The notes below the pieces were generated by a model. The model was not told the origin of the DNA. It did no database searches and saw nothing but the letters and a program-made list of their open reading frames with translations. The position numbers were made by a program, and so were the translations under genes. Shown piece after piece: positions 1 through 6,421 of a stretch of DNA of 7,212 nucleotides (within the stretch, counting starts at the first letter, position 1; every line of letters begins with the position of its first letter). The stretch lies in assembly GCA_016934645.1 (NCBI GenBank), contig JAFGSL010000184.1, positions 1 to 7,212 of the forward strand. The letters are read 5' to 3'. The DNA is from Anaerolineae bacterium. Lineage in GTDB: Bacteria; Chloroflexota; Anaerolineae; B4-G1; SLSP01.

Positions 1-19
1 GGATGAATACAATACCGGT

Positions 20-670
20 ATGAAGACGTTGCGGGTTCCCATTTATCCGAGCTCTGAGATCATTTTCCCAGGACAACTTTATCCTATCTTTGCCGATACG
101 CAGGGAGTGGATTGGTTATTGCGGGCATGCCGCGAACAGCGGCAGCCAATGGGTGTGGCATGGGTATCGGATGTGACGTGCGGCTCGGTGGCAAACGTGG
201 GTACATTGGCCTACCTCCTCGATGACAACATGCCGGACAAGGGGCGCGGTTTTGCCAATGCGCTCGTTGTAGGTCAATATCGTTTTCAAATGTTGCAAAT
301 CCATCAGGATCAGATTTACCTGGAAGCAACGGTACAACTGTGGCCGTGGATCGAAGATCCGCGTCCTGGTTGGATGCTCGTGGAGCAAGTCGGTCATTAT
401 CTACGCCGGTACGTCGAGGCGCTGACGAGCGTCTGGCCGGCGGCATTGCTGCCCGAAGTTTTGCAGCCGGGTGTATCGACGTTGGGTGTGCTCGGGGCGG
501 CACTGTTGCCGTTAGCGGCGGAGGAGAAGCAGCGTTTGCTGGAGATGCCGACGGCGCGGGGACTGCTATCCGCCGTGTTGGACTATATGCGGGTGTACGT
601 TCCACTAGCGGAACGCCTGGCGACGATGTCCCCGAAAGCGATGCTGCACGAGCGAGTTTCGCTCAACTGA
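20..670 (+). CDS. LON substrate-binding domain protein (stand-alone, no protease)
   Basis: This 216-residue protein matches the N-terminal substrate-binding domain of Lon protease and stops there; the AAA+ and Ser-Lys protease domains are absent. Visible family marks are the opening strand LRVPIYPSSEIIFPG (residues 4-18), the VGTLAYL strand (about 60-66), ALVVGQYRF (81-89), and a helical C-terminal part with EEKQRLLEMP (168-177). In Lon this domain binds unfolded substrates; the role of stand-alone versions is poorly known, so a role in protein quality control is only inferred. The ATG at 20 puts the first strand where the family expects it, but there is no clear Shine-Dalgarno sequence and the frame is open to the window edge, so an upstream start cannot be excluded. 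Its TGA overlaps the start of the MFS gene (TGATG), which suggests shared transcription and coupled translation. Confidence 0.8.
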   Translation: MKTLRVPIYPSSEIIFPGQLYPIFADTQGVDWLLRACREQRQPMGVAWVSDVTCGSVANVGTLAYLLDDNMPDKGRGFANALVVGQYRFQMLQIHQDQIYLEATVQLWPWIEDPRPGWMLVEQVGHYLRRYVEALTSVWPAALLPEVLQPGVSTLGVLGAALLPLAAEEKQRLLEMPTARGLLSAVLDYMRVYVPLAERLATMSPKAMLHERVSLN

Positions 671-2136
671 TGGTTGAACCGGCCATGACAAGAGATCCTC
701 GCTGGTATGACATCATCACCATCAATATCTTTTACTTGGGCTTGACCACAATCACACAGACCTTCGTGCCGCTTGTTCTGCCATTGTTGGTTCAAAAATT
801 CGTGGGGGAGGCGCAGCAGGGCGCGTATTTCGGGCGGATGCGCCTCTGGGCCTTGATGGTCGCGCTGCTGGCTCAGGCCTTGATGGGGATGCTCTCGGAC
901 CGTTCTACGTTGCGTTGGGGACGACGACGGCCTTTCATCTTTGTCGGCGCGCTGATGGACCTGTTCGTCCTGGCGGCTATCGGCTTTACCGCACAGGCGA
1001 GCGGTATGGTAGGTTATCGCATTCTCTTCGTGCTGTACGTCCTCTTGCAATTCTTTTCGAATACCGCGCACAGCGCCCAGCAAGGCTTCATCCCCGACCT
1101 GGTACCGGAGGAGAGACGCGGGCGTTTCTCCGGTGTCAAGGCATTGTTCGAAGTACCTATACCGGTGGTGCTGGTTTCGTTCACCATCGCGCGTTTGATT
1201 GCCACGGGGAATATGTGGGGCGGGCTGCTGTTCTTGATGATCGTGATCTTCCTCACGATGCTGTTGGCGATGTTTGTCCCAGAACGACCACTACAAACGA
1301 CGCCTTCCCCGCTGGATTGGCAACCCTTCCTGCGCCTTTTGTTGATGACGGGCTTCTTTACGGCGGTGATCCTGCTGATGGGCGAAGTGATTGTCTGGTG
1401 CGGGCGATGGCTGGCGCACGTTGAATCGACGCTTGCGCTTGCCGTGATTATGGGACTGATAGGACTGCTCGCGATGACTGTAGCTGTCGTGGTGGGGGTC
1501 GGAGGGAGTGCCAGGCTCTCCCTTGGGGCAGAAAAGACGCGTGCCTTCTCTGTTTTCGTTTGGTGGGTTATCAGTCGGTTAGCCTTTTTGGTGAGCGTGA
1601 CGAATCTGTCAGGTTTTGTGCTTTATTTTCTTCAGGGACGGTTAGGTTTCACGCAAGAGATGGCGGCAGGACCAGCTAGTCAAATGATGATGCTCGTCGG
1701 CGTCTTTATCCTGCTTTCCGCGTTGCCCGCCGGCTGGTTGGTGGATAGGATCGGGCGGAAAAAGGTTGTGGCATGGAGCGGCCTTATTGCTACTGTGGGG
1801 ACGGGGATTATACTGTTTGCCACCAGCTTGACACTGGTCTTCGCTGGTGGCAGCATCATCGGGATTGCCACCGGCGTCTTCTACACCGCAAGTTGGGCCT
1901 TGGGAACCAGCCTTGTGCCCAAAGACGAGGCCGGGCGCTATCTGGGGATTTCCAATCTGGCGGGCGCCGGGGCCGGGGCTGTGGGGGCCTACATTGGTGG
2001 GCCGGTGGCCGATTTCTTTACGCGCTATAAACCGGATGTTCCTGGGCTGGGGTACGTGGTAATTTTCGCTATCTACGGAGTGCTATTTCTGCTTTCAACG
2101 CTTTTACTCGTCAAAGTCCAGGAACCTGTGGGATAA
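670..2136 (+). CDS. MFS transporter, probably 14 membrane segments
   Basis: This is a 488-residue major facilitator superfamily permease of the inner membrane. The loop between segments 2 and 3 carries the MFS signature GMLSDRSTLRWGRRRP (73-88), and the second half repeats it as GWLVDRIGRKK (355-365). A further pair of equivalent loops, DLVPEERRGRFSG (143-155) and SLVPKDEAGRYLG (414-426), shows the two-fold repeat. The SDR...GRRRP form resembles sugar and sugar-cation carriers (GPH/SUT-like), so a sugar is a plausible but unproven substrate. I count six segments, then two extra hydrophobic stretches (about 220-248 and 254-276), then six more. The frame stays open back to position 340, but that part lies inside the LON gene and has no transporter character. 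The ATG at 670 overlaps the LON stop; an in-frame ATG at 685 is an alternative. A terminator follows directly after the stop. Confidence 0.88.
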   Translation: MVEPAMTRDPRWYDIITINIFYLGLTTITQTFVPLVLPLLVQKFVGEAQQGAYFGRMRLWALMVALLAQALMGMLSDRSTLRWGRRRPFIFVGALMDLFVLAAIGFTAQASGMVGYRILFVLYVLLQFFSNTAHSAQQGFIPDLVPEERRGRFSGVKALFEVPIPVVLVSFTIARLIATGNMWGGLLFLMIVIFLTMLLAMFVPERPLQTTPSPLDWQPFLRLLLMTGFFTAVILLMGEVIVWCGRWLAHVESTLALAVIMGLIGLLAMTVAVVVGVGGSARLSLGAEKTRAFSVFVWWVISRLAFLVSVTNLSGFVLYFLQGRLGFTQEMAAGPASQMMMLVGVFILLSALPAGWLVDRIGRKKVVAWSGLIATVGTGIILFATSLTLVFAGGSIIGIATGVFYTASWALGTSLVPKDEAGRYLGISNLAGAGAGAVGAYIGGPVADFFTRYKPDVPGLGYVVIFAIYGVLFLLSTLLLVKVQEPVG

Positions 2137-2137
2137 G

Positions 2138-2168
2138 AAAAACCGGGATTTTGAAATCCCGGTTTTTT
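2138..2168. terminator. Bidirectional rho-independent terminator
   Basis: The stem AAAAACCGGGATT pairs exactly with AATCCCGGTTTTT around a four-base TTGA loop. It has a GC-rich core and an A tract on the left matched by a T tract on the right, so it can end transcription in both directions. It lies between the stop of the MFS gene (2136) and the stop of the convergent ABC ATPase gene (2179). Confidence 0.93.
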
Positions 2169-2178
2169 GCTGGTCATT

Positions 2179-3279
2179 TCAGCGGATCGCCTTCTCGGTC
2201 TGTTTATCAAAAAGGTGCATGCGACTCATATCAAAGGCCGCAACCTTCGTTGATCCGATGGTAGATTTGGTGCGCGGATCAAAGCGCCCGATGAATTCGG
2301 CGTGATCTAGCGTCAAGTACGTGAGCACCTCATTCCCCATCAACTCGGTGTTGTCGATGCGACCTTCAACCAGCGCCGGAACAATTCCGGGTGGCTGGTA
2401 GTCAGGATCGTGAACATGCTCAGGCCGGATGCCGAAGACAACTTCTTTGTCCAAATGCGATTTGTAGATTGGAGAGCGCTCTTCCGGGATGGCGACGCGG
2501 AAGTCGTGGCAGTTCGCATACATAATGCCGTTTTCCTCAACCAGGACCGCGTCAAAGAAGTTCATCGCCGGACTGCCGATGAAGCCGGCAACGAAGACGT
2601 TGCCGGGCATGTCGTAGAGACTCTGCGGTGTGTTGATTTGTTGCAGGACGCCATCTTTGAGTACGGCAATGCGTGTTCCCATTGTCATGGCTTCGGTCTG
2701 GTCGTGGGTCACGTAGATGAAAGTTGTTCCCAGGCGCATGTGCAGTTTGGAGATTTCGCCACGGGCTTGTACGCGCAGCTTAGCGTCGAGGTTGGAGAGC
2801 GGCTCGTCCATCAGGAAAACGTTCGGCTCGCGGACGATGGCGCGGCCCACAGCAACGCGTTGTCGTTGTCCTCCGGAGAGCTGTTTAGGCTTGCGGTCGA
2901 GTAGATCCTCGATGCCCAGGATGCCCGCCGCATCCTTTACCCGGCGATCAATCTCTTGCTTGGGAACCTTGCGCAGTTTTAGGCCGAAGGCCATGTTTTT
3001 GTAGACCGTCATATGCGGGTAGAGAGCATAGGATTGGAAGACCATGGCAATGTCGCGGTCTTTGGGTGCTACATCGTTGACCAGCCGGTCGCCAATGTAG
3101 ATTTCGCCTTCAGTAACTTCCTCTAGTCCGGCCAACAGGCGCAGGCTGGTGCTTTTTCCGCAGCCAGAAGGTCCAACGAAAACCAGAAATTCCTTGTCAG
3201 CCACTTCAATGCTCAAGTCCGATACTGCAACAACATCGCCGAAGCGTTTGGTGACATTCTTATAGGTTACGCTCGCCAT
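2179..3279 (-). CDS. ugpC: Carbohydrate ABC importer ATP-binding subunit (MalK/UgpC/MsmK family)
   Basis: This 366-residue protein is a complete ATPase subunit of a CUT1-type sugar importer and would act as a dimer on the cytoplasmic face of the membrane. It shows Walker [10 protein letters not shown] (36-44), the Q-loop [15 protein letters not shown] (81-95), the signature [14 protein letters not shown] (134-147), Walker B VFLMDEP (154-160), the D-loop SNLD and the switch histidine in [10 protein letters not shown] (H192). The C-terminal regulatory (TOBE/OB) part has FIGSPAMNF (233-241) and GIRPEH (283-288), as in MalK and UgpC. An AAAGGAG Shine-Dalgarno sequence (3287-3293) sits seven bases before the ATG. 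The gene lies 61 bases downstream of a DeoR regulator on the same strand, and no permease or binding protein is nearby. The symbol is at family level; the substrate could be glycerol-3-phosphate, maltose or other oligosaccharides, or several through a shared ATPase. Confidence 0.93.
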   Translation of the reverse strand: MASVTYKNVTKRFGDVVAVSDLSIEVADKEFLVFVGPSGCGKSTSLRLLAGLEEVTEGEIYIGDRLVNDVAPKDRDIAMVFQSYALYPHMTVYKNMAFGLKLRKVPKQEIDRRVKDAAGILGIEDLLDRKPKQLSGGQRQRVAVGRAIVREPNVFLMDEPLSNLDAKLRVQARGEISKLHMRLGTTFIYVTHDQTEAMTMGTRIAVLKDGVLQQINTPQSLYDMPGNVFVAGFIGSPAMNFFDAVLVEENGIMYANCHDFRVAIPEERSPIYKSHLDKEVVFGIRPEHVHDPDYQPPGIVPALVEGRIDNTELMGNEVLTYLTLDHAEFIGRFDPRTKSTIGSTKVAAFDMSRMHLFDKQTEKAIR

Positions 3280-3304
3280 AGAAAGGCTCCTTTTATTGCG
3301 GATT

Positions 3305-3338
3305 TGCCTTCCGGAAGCCGAAAATTCCTAGGAAGGCA
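3305..3338 (-). promoter_or_regulatory. Intercistronic hairpin / paired palindromes between regulator and ATPase genes
   Basis: On the minus strand TGCCTTCC (3338-3331) pairs perfectly with GGAAGGCA (3312-3305). Inside it GGAA (3328-3325) pairs with TTCC (3316-3313) around an eight-base loop, with a two-base TA bulge. Seen as DNA, the stretch contains two 10-bp palindromes, CTTCCGGAAG (3308-3317) and TTCCTAGGAA (3325-3334), with centres 17 bp apart. No T run follows, so it is not a standard terminator. It may be an mRNA processing or stability element, or a tandem operator. The structure is seen; the role is inferred. Confidence 0.5.
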
Positions 3339-3340
3339 TA

Positions 3341-4117
3341 CTAAGTTAAGATAATGCGCACACCGAGTTCGCTTAAGTCCCACAGCGCTGGAGTGGGCGC
3401 CTCGCGGCCTGAGATCAGCACATCGACCTCGCTGGCGGGCGCGATGAAAACAGCACCTGCGCGCCCTACACGTTCCGGCGCAACCAATGCCACTGTCTGT
3501 GAATACAGGCCTAGAAGTGCGCGTATTGTATGGGCACAGTTTCGATCGTCATGGGTCAAACCTTGTTCAGCGTCCAATCCTCCGGCTTCGAAAATTACCA
3601 TGTCGGCGTGCAAGCGTTGCAAAGCATCCTCTTCCCCGTAAAGTCCATAATCGGGTGCGGCCTGCCCGCCGATAAGATGGAGTGTGTGCACGGTTGATTG
3701 TGCCGACCGGGCTTGTTGCGCCACATACCATGCGATATCCAACGCATTGGTGATGATCGTAATGCGCGTATGCTTGTGCAGAAAAGGCGTTACGGCGCGG
3801 GTCAAGGCGCCCGGTCCCAAGAAAATGACGCTGTGATCGGGGATAAAGCGCGCAACAGCTTCGGCAATGCGTCGTTCGATTTGCTGTTCTTGGGCGGTCG
3901 CCGAAAGAGCGTCAAAGTCTGTCTCCGATGTTTGCCCGGCACGCAATACTGCGCCCCCGTGAACTCGATGCAATTGCCCGATCTTTTCTAACTCGGCCAG
4001 ATCCCTGCGGATAGTGACTGCATTAACTTGGAAGGTGCGTGCCAACTCGGTGACATAGACGCTGCCGGTTGTATGAAGCTGCTGTACAATCTGATTATGG
4101 CGTTCGTTTTTGAGCAT
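3341..4117 (-). CDS. DeoR-family transcriptional regulator
   Basis: This 258-residue protein has normal DeoR length. Residues 6-56 form the winged helix-turn-helix, with the recognition helix VNAVTIRRDLAELEKIGQL and the wing RVHGGAV (51-57). Residues about 75-235 form the sugar-phosphate effector domain, including IITNALDIA (121-129), the GG pair (150-151) and GLTHDD (186-191). DeoR proteins usually repress sugar-use genes and are released by a phosphorylated sugar. Two usual effector-pocket motifs are changed: the GTT(T) stretch reads GPGALT (101-106), and the DxSKfg stretch reads VAPERVGR (212-219). The ligand may therefore be unusual. It is first in a minus-strand pair with the ABC ATPase and has its own promoter. 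GGAG lies only three bases before the ATG, and the estimated leader is about 14 bases. Autoregulation and control of the ATPase gene are likely but inferred. Confidence 0.92.
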   Translation of the reverse strand: MLKNERHNQIVQQLHTTGSVYVTELARTFQVNAVTIRRDLAELEKIGQLHRVHGGAVLRAGQTSETDFDALSATAQEQQIERRIAEAVARFIPDHSVIFLGPGALTRAVTPFLHKHTRITIITNALDIAWYVAQQARSAQSTVHTLHLIGGQAAPDYGLYGEEDALQRLHADMVIFEAGGLDAEQGLTHDDRNCAHTIRALLGLYSQTVALVAPERVGRAGAVFIAPASEVDVLISGREAPTPALWDLSELGVRIILT

Positions 4118-4137
4118 TGTCTCCGTCCAACTATTTC

Positions 4138-4166
4138 ACTATAACATGGCCTGCACGCTCTGTCAA
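4138..4166 (-). promoter_or_regulatory. Sigma-70-type promoter of the DeoR regulator gene
   Basis: On the minus strand a perfect -35 TTGACA (4166-4161) is followed, after exactly 17 bases, by a -10 TATAGT (4143-4138), one mismatch from consensus. Transcription should begin near 4131-4132, leaving a leader of about 14 bases before the ATG at 4117. It probably serves both the regulator and the ATPase gene, since I see no separate promoter between them. Confidence 0.85.
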
Positions 4167-4182
4167 CAGAAACGCTCTAAAG

Positions 4183-4200
4183 TGTGCATTATCGTGCACA
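4183..4200. promoter_or_regulatory. Dyad operator candidate upstream of the DeoR promoter
   Basis: The sequence TGTGCA-TTATCG-TGCACA is a perfect 6-bp inverted repeat with a six-base spacer. GTGCA also recurs as a direct repeat ten bases apart (4184 and 4194), one helical turn. Its centre lies about 60 bp upstream of the predicted start of transcription, a position typical for an upstream activator, though an autoregulating DeoR protein is equally possible. It resembles a CRP site (TGTGA-N6-TCACA) only loosely, because the spacing between the outer pentamers is eight rather than six. Confidence 0.5.
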
Positions 4201-4241
4201 ATCGAACTTATTTGAACATACGGGTTCATAAGCGCGAGCGG

Positions 4242-4265
4242 AAAAACTGAAATCGAAGATCTCAA
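4242..4265 (-). terminator. Weak terminator candidate after the penicillin-binding protein gene
   Basis: On the minus strand TTGAGATC and GATTTCAG form an eight-pair stem with two G-U pairs and a TTC loop, followed by AG-free run TTTTT at 4246-4242. The stem begins upstream of and includes the TGA stop codon (4264-4262). The stem is AU-rich and short, so termination may be partial and some read-through towards the DeoR gene is possible. Confidence 0.3.
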
Positions 4266-6421
4266 TCGCCTTCTGGCACGTCGGCAGGGGTGGGCAGCGG
4301 CGTGATCGGCAAGCCGTAATAGCCTTCGAGCACCTGGCGGAACATCGGCGCGGCGACAGTGGAACCTTCGCCCGCATTCTCGACCAATATCGCCATCGCA
4401 ATCTGTGGATCATCTGCCGGGAAATAACCCGCGAACCAGGAGTGGGGTAAAGCATCCTCATCCGATTGTTCGGCGGTACCAGTTTTGCCCGCGACCGGGA
4501 TGTCGAGCCCCTGGAAGCGGTGTGTGGCGGTGCCGAAGGATGCGGTGGTGACACCGTACAGGGCCTCCTGGACGATGGCAAGGTTCGCCTGGGAAATGGG
4601 CAGCCGTCCGGTAGCTTGTACCTGCGCGATAGGTTCGACGTTGCCGGCGCTGTCCACCACGCGGTCGACCACGTAAGGGCGGTAGAGGGTGCCGTCATTT
4701 GCTACCGCTGCCATCATCCGTGCGACTTGTAAAGGGGTGACCTGCAGAAACCCTTGTCCAATGGCAAGGTTCACCGTATCGCCGGTTCCCCACCCTTCGT
4801 GATAGGTGGCCTGTTTCCATTCGGGATCAGGGATGAGTCCAGGCGCGTCTGCGAATTCTTGCAGGCCGGTTTTGGCGCCAAAGCCAAAGGAACGCCCGTA
4901 GGTGGACAGCGTATCGGGAGCGATACCGTCCAGGATTTTCCCCACCTCGTAAAAGGTTACATTGCAGGAGGCCGACAATCCATCCTTGAGTGTGATAGTC
5001 CCATGACCGGTTTCCAGCCAGCATACTTTGCGGTTCATTTCACCCAGGCCATCCCAATATCCGGGACAGAAGAAAATGCTGTCCGCTGTAAGTCCGCCAG
5101 CTTCAAGTCCTGCGGTTATTGTCACAATCTTGAAGATGGAGCCGGAAGGATAGATGCCTTGAATGGCGCGGTTGAGCAGGGGGAGATCGGGGTTGCTAAG
5201 TACGACTTGGCGCGACCATGTATCAGTCAGGCGGATGAAGACATTGTTGTCGAAGTGCGGGCCACTGGTCAGTGCCAGGATCGCGCCAGTATGGACATCC
5301 AACGCGACGATGGCACCGCGCCGTTCGCCCAGGGCTTGCTCAGCGCTATATTGTAGTTCACGGTCGATGGTGGTGTAGATGGCGCGGCCGCGCTCTGGAC
5401 GGCGCTCGACGAGGCTCTTGATGTGCACACCATCGGCACTCACGATAGAAAGCCGCCCGCCGTTTGTACCCGCCAGGATCGACTCTCCCCAGGCTTCCAA
5501 TCCCGCGATGCCGACGAGTTCGTCACCACGATAGCCCTGCTGCCGGTATACACTGTAGCTCTCTTCCGGGATGGGCGAAATCCAACCGACAACATGTGAA
5601 GCAACGCCCTCAAGCGGATAAAGCCGGCCTGTTCGCTCGCGACGCTGGATACCGGGCAAGTTGAGTAGGTCATTGTAGGCCAGACTGGTTTCGCCAGTAA
5701 TGTCGTGGATGGGAATGTACCAGTTGGCCGGTTGTCCGGCGTAAGTCGCCTGGATTTCTTCGGTAGTAAGGTCCAGAACTTGGCTGAGTGCGCTGAGCAC
5801 CGCTGCCTCATCTTCGATCTCCTGCAGGATCACGCCCACGGTGACGATCGTACTGGGGATGGCCAACCCTGCACCATTGTGGTCGTAAATGTTGGCGCGC
5901 GGCGGAATCTGATATTCGACGGCGAATGTGTTGCCACTCGCCAAATCCGGCCAGATTGTATCGCGGTGCCAGTCGATGCCCCACTGCCCGTTTTCTTTGA
6001 CAAGGCTGACTTGGTTGGCGGCTTGCAAATCACCAAATAGCCCGGTATGCCATACTTCATTGAATGCGATCCAGGCCTTGTCTTTGTCGATGCTTAAAGT
6101 CTGGGGTGTGAGAGTGACACTGATGGTCGTGGTGAGATCCAGCACGCTGCGATAGGCGTTCTCGAAGTCATCTTGAGTCAATCCTGCGCGTAGTGACGGC
6201 AGGAGCAAGTTATACATTTCTGCATAGTTGCCCACTTCCCAGGCACCCAGAAAGCCACGTCCCACGGACTCCGGTGTCGCCACGTCTAATGTGGGCGAGG
6301 GCGTCGGAACAGGCGTGAAGACGGTCGTGGTTGTTGCTACAACCGGCGGAGTTGTGATGGGCATGTTGCCGCATCCGGTTATCAGTACGATGAGTAATAG
6401 ATATCCAATACATTTTCTCAT
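4262..6421 (-). CDS. Lipoprotein class B penicillin-binding protein (transpeptidase, MecA-like layout)
   Basis: This 719-residue D,D-transpeptidase cross-links peptidoglycan outside the cytoplasmic membrane. It starts with a lipoprotein signal peptide (hydrophobic 5-15, lipobox ITGC with Cys17) and a Thr/Pro-rich linker (about 23-48). An NTF2-like domain resembling MecA_N follows (about 50-160, with GQWGIDWHRDTIWP), then a PBP dimerisation region (about 170-340), then the catalytic domain (about 365-700). The active-site motifs are present: SIFK with Ser428 and Lys431, SCN (485-487) and KTG (646-648). GQGFLQVTPLQVARMMAAVAN (near 555-575) is typical of class B PBPs. A second Pro/Thr-rich tail ends the protein. 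The usual RGxIxDRxGxxLA motif reads PRANIYDHNGAGLA. The ATG overlaps the maf stop by ATGA, so translation is probably coupled. Low beta-lactam affinity, as in MecA, is possible but cannot be read from the sequence. Confidence 0.93.
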   Translation of the reverse strand: MRKCIGYLLLIVLITGCGNMPITTPPVVATTTTVFTPVPTPSPTLDVATPESVGRGFLGAWEVGNYAEMYNLLLPSLRAGLTQDDFENAYRSVLDLTTTISVTLTPQTLSIDKDKAWIAFNEVWHTGLFGDLQAANQVSLVKENGQWGIDWHRDTIWPDLASGNTFAVEYQIPPRANIYDHNGAGLAIPSTIVTVGVILQEIEDEAAVLSALSQVLDLTTEEIQATYAGQPANWYIPIHDITGETSLAYNDLLNLPGIQRRERTGRLYPLEGVASHVVGWISPIPEESYSVYRQQGYRGDELVGIAGLEAWGESILAGTNGGRLSIVSADGVHIKSLVERRPERGRAIYTTIDRELQYSAEQALGERRGAIVALDVHTGAILALTSGPHFDNNVFIRLTDTWSRQVVLSNPDLPLLNRAIQGIYPSGSIFKIVTITAGLEAGGLTADSIFFCPGYWDGLGEMNRKVCWLETGHGTITLKDGLSASCNVTFYEVGKILDGIAPDTLSTYGRSFGFGAKTGLQEFADAPGLIPDPEWKQATYHEGWGTGDTVNLAIGQGFLQVTPLQVARMMAAVANDGTLYRPYVVDRVVDSAGNVEPIAQVQATGRLPISQANLAIVQEALYGVTTASFGTATHRFQGLDIPVAGKTGTAEQSDEDALPHSWFAGYFPADDPQIAMAILVENAGEGSTVAAPMFRQVLEGYYGLPITPLPTPADVPEGD

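Noticed and set aside
3..23. Possible tail of an upstream plus-strand gene ending in TGA at 21-23 and overlapping the LON start as ATGA
   Set aside because: Only about seven codons are inside the window, too few to support a gene.
84..605. Antisense reading frame of 173 codons over the LON-domain gene
   Set aside because: Its product is Pro/Arg/Ala-rich low-complexity sequence with no family marks; it is a codon-usage shadow of the real gene.
340..669. In-frame upstream extension of the MFS gene (110 extra residues)
   Set aside because: It lies wholly inside the LON-domain gene in another frame, is Gly/Ala/Arg-rich and has no transporter character; the overlapping ATG at 670 fits the family start.
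2410..2904. Plus-strand reading frame of 164 codons opposite the ABC ATPase gene
   Set aside because: It is the mirror of highly conserved ATPase motifs, and no ribosome site or family match is visible.
3305..3338. Rho-independent terminator after the DeoR gene
   Set aside because: The stem is good, but no T run follows on the minus strand; the next bases are AAATCCGC.
4183..4200. CRP-type binding site
   Set aside because: The TGTGC and GCACA arms are eight bases apart rather than six and lack the TGTGA/TCACA bases, so I list it only as an unassigned dyad.
4754..5356. Plus-strand reading frame of 200 codons opposite the PBP gene
   Set aside because: The opposite strand encodes the well-conserved PBP catalytic domain; this frame has no recognisable domain.
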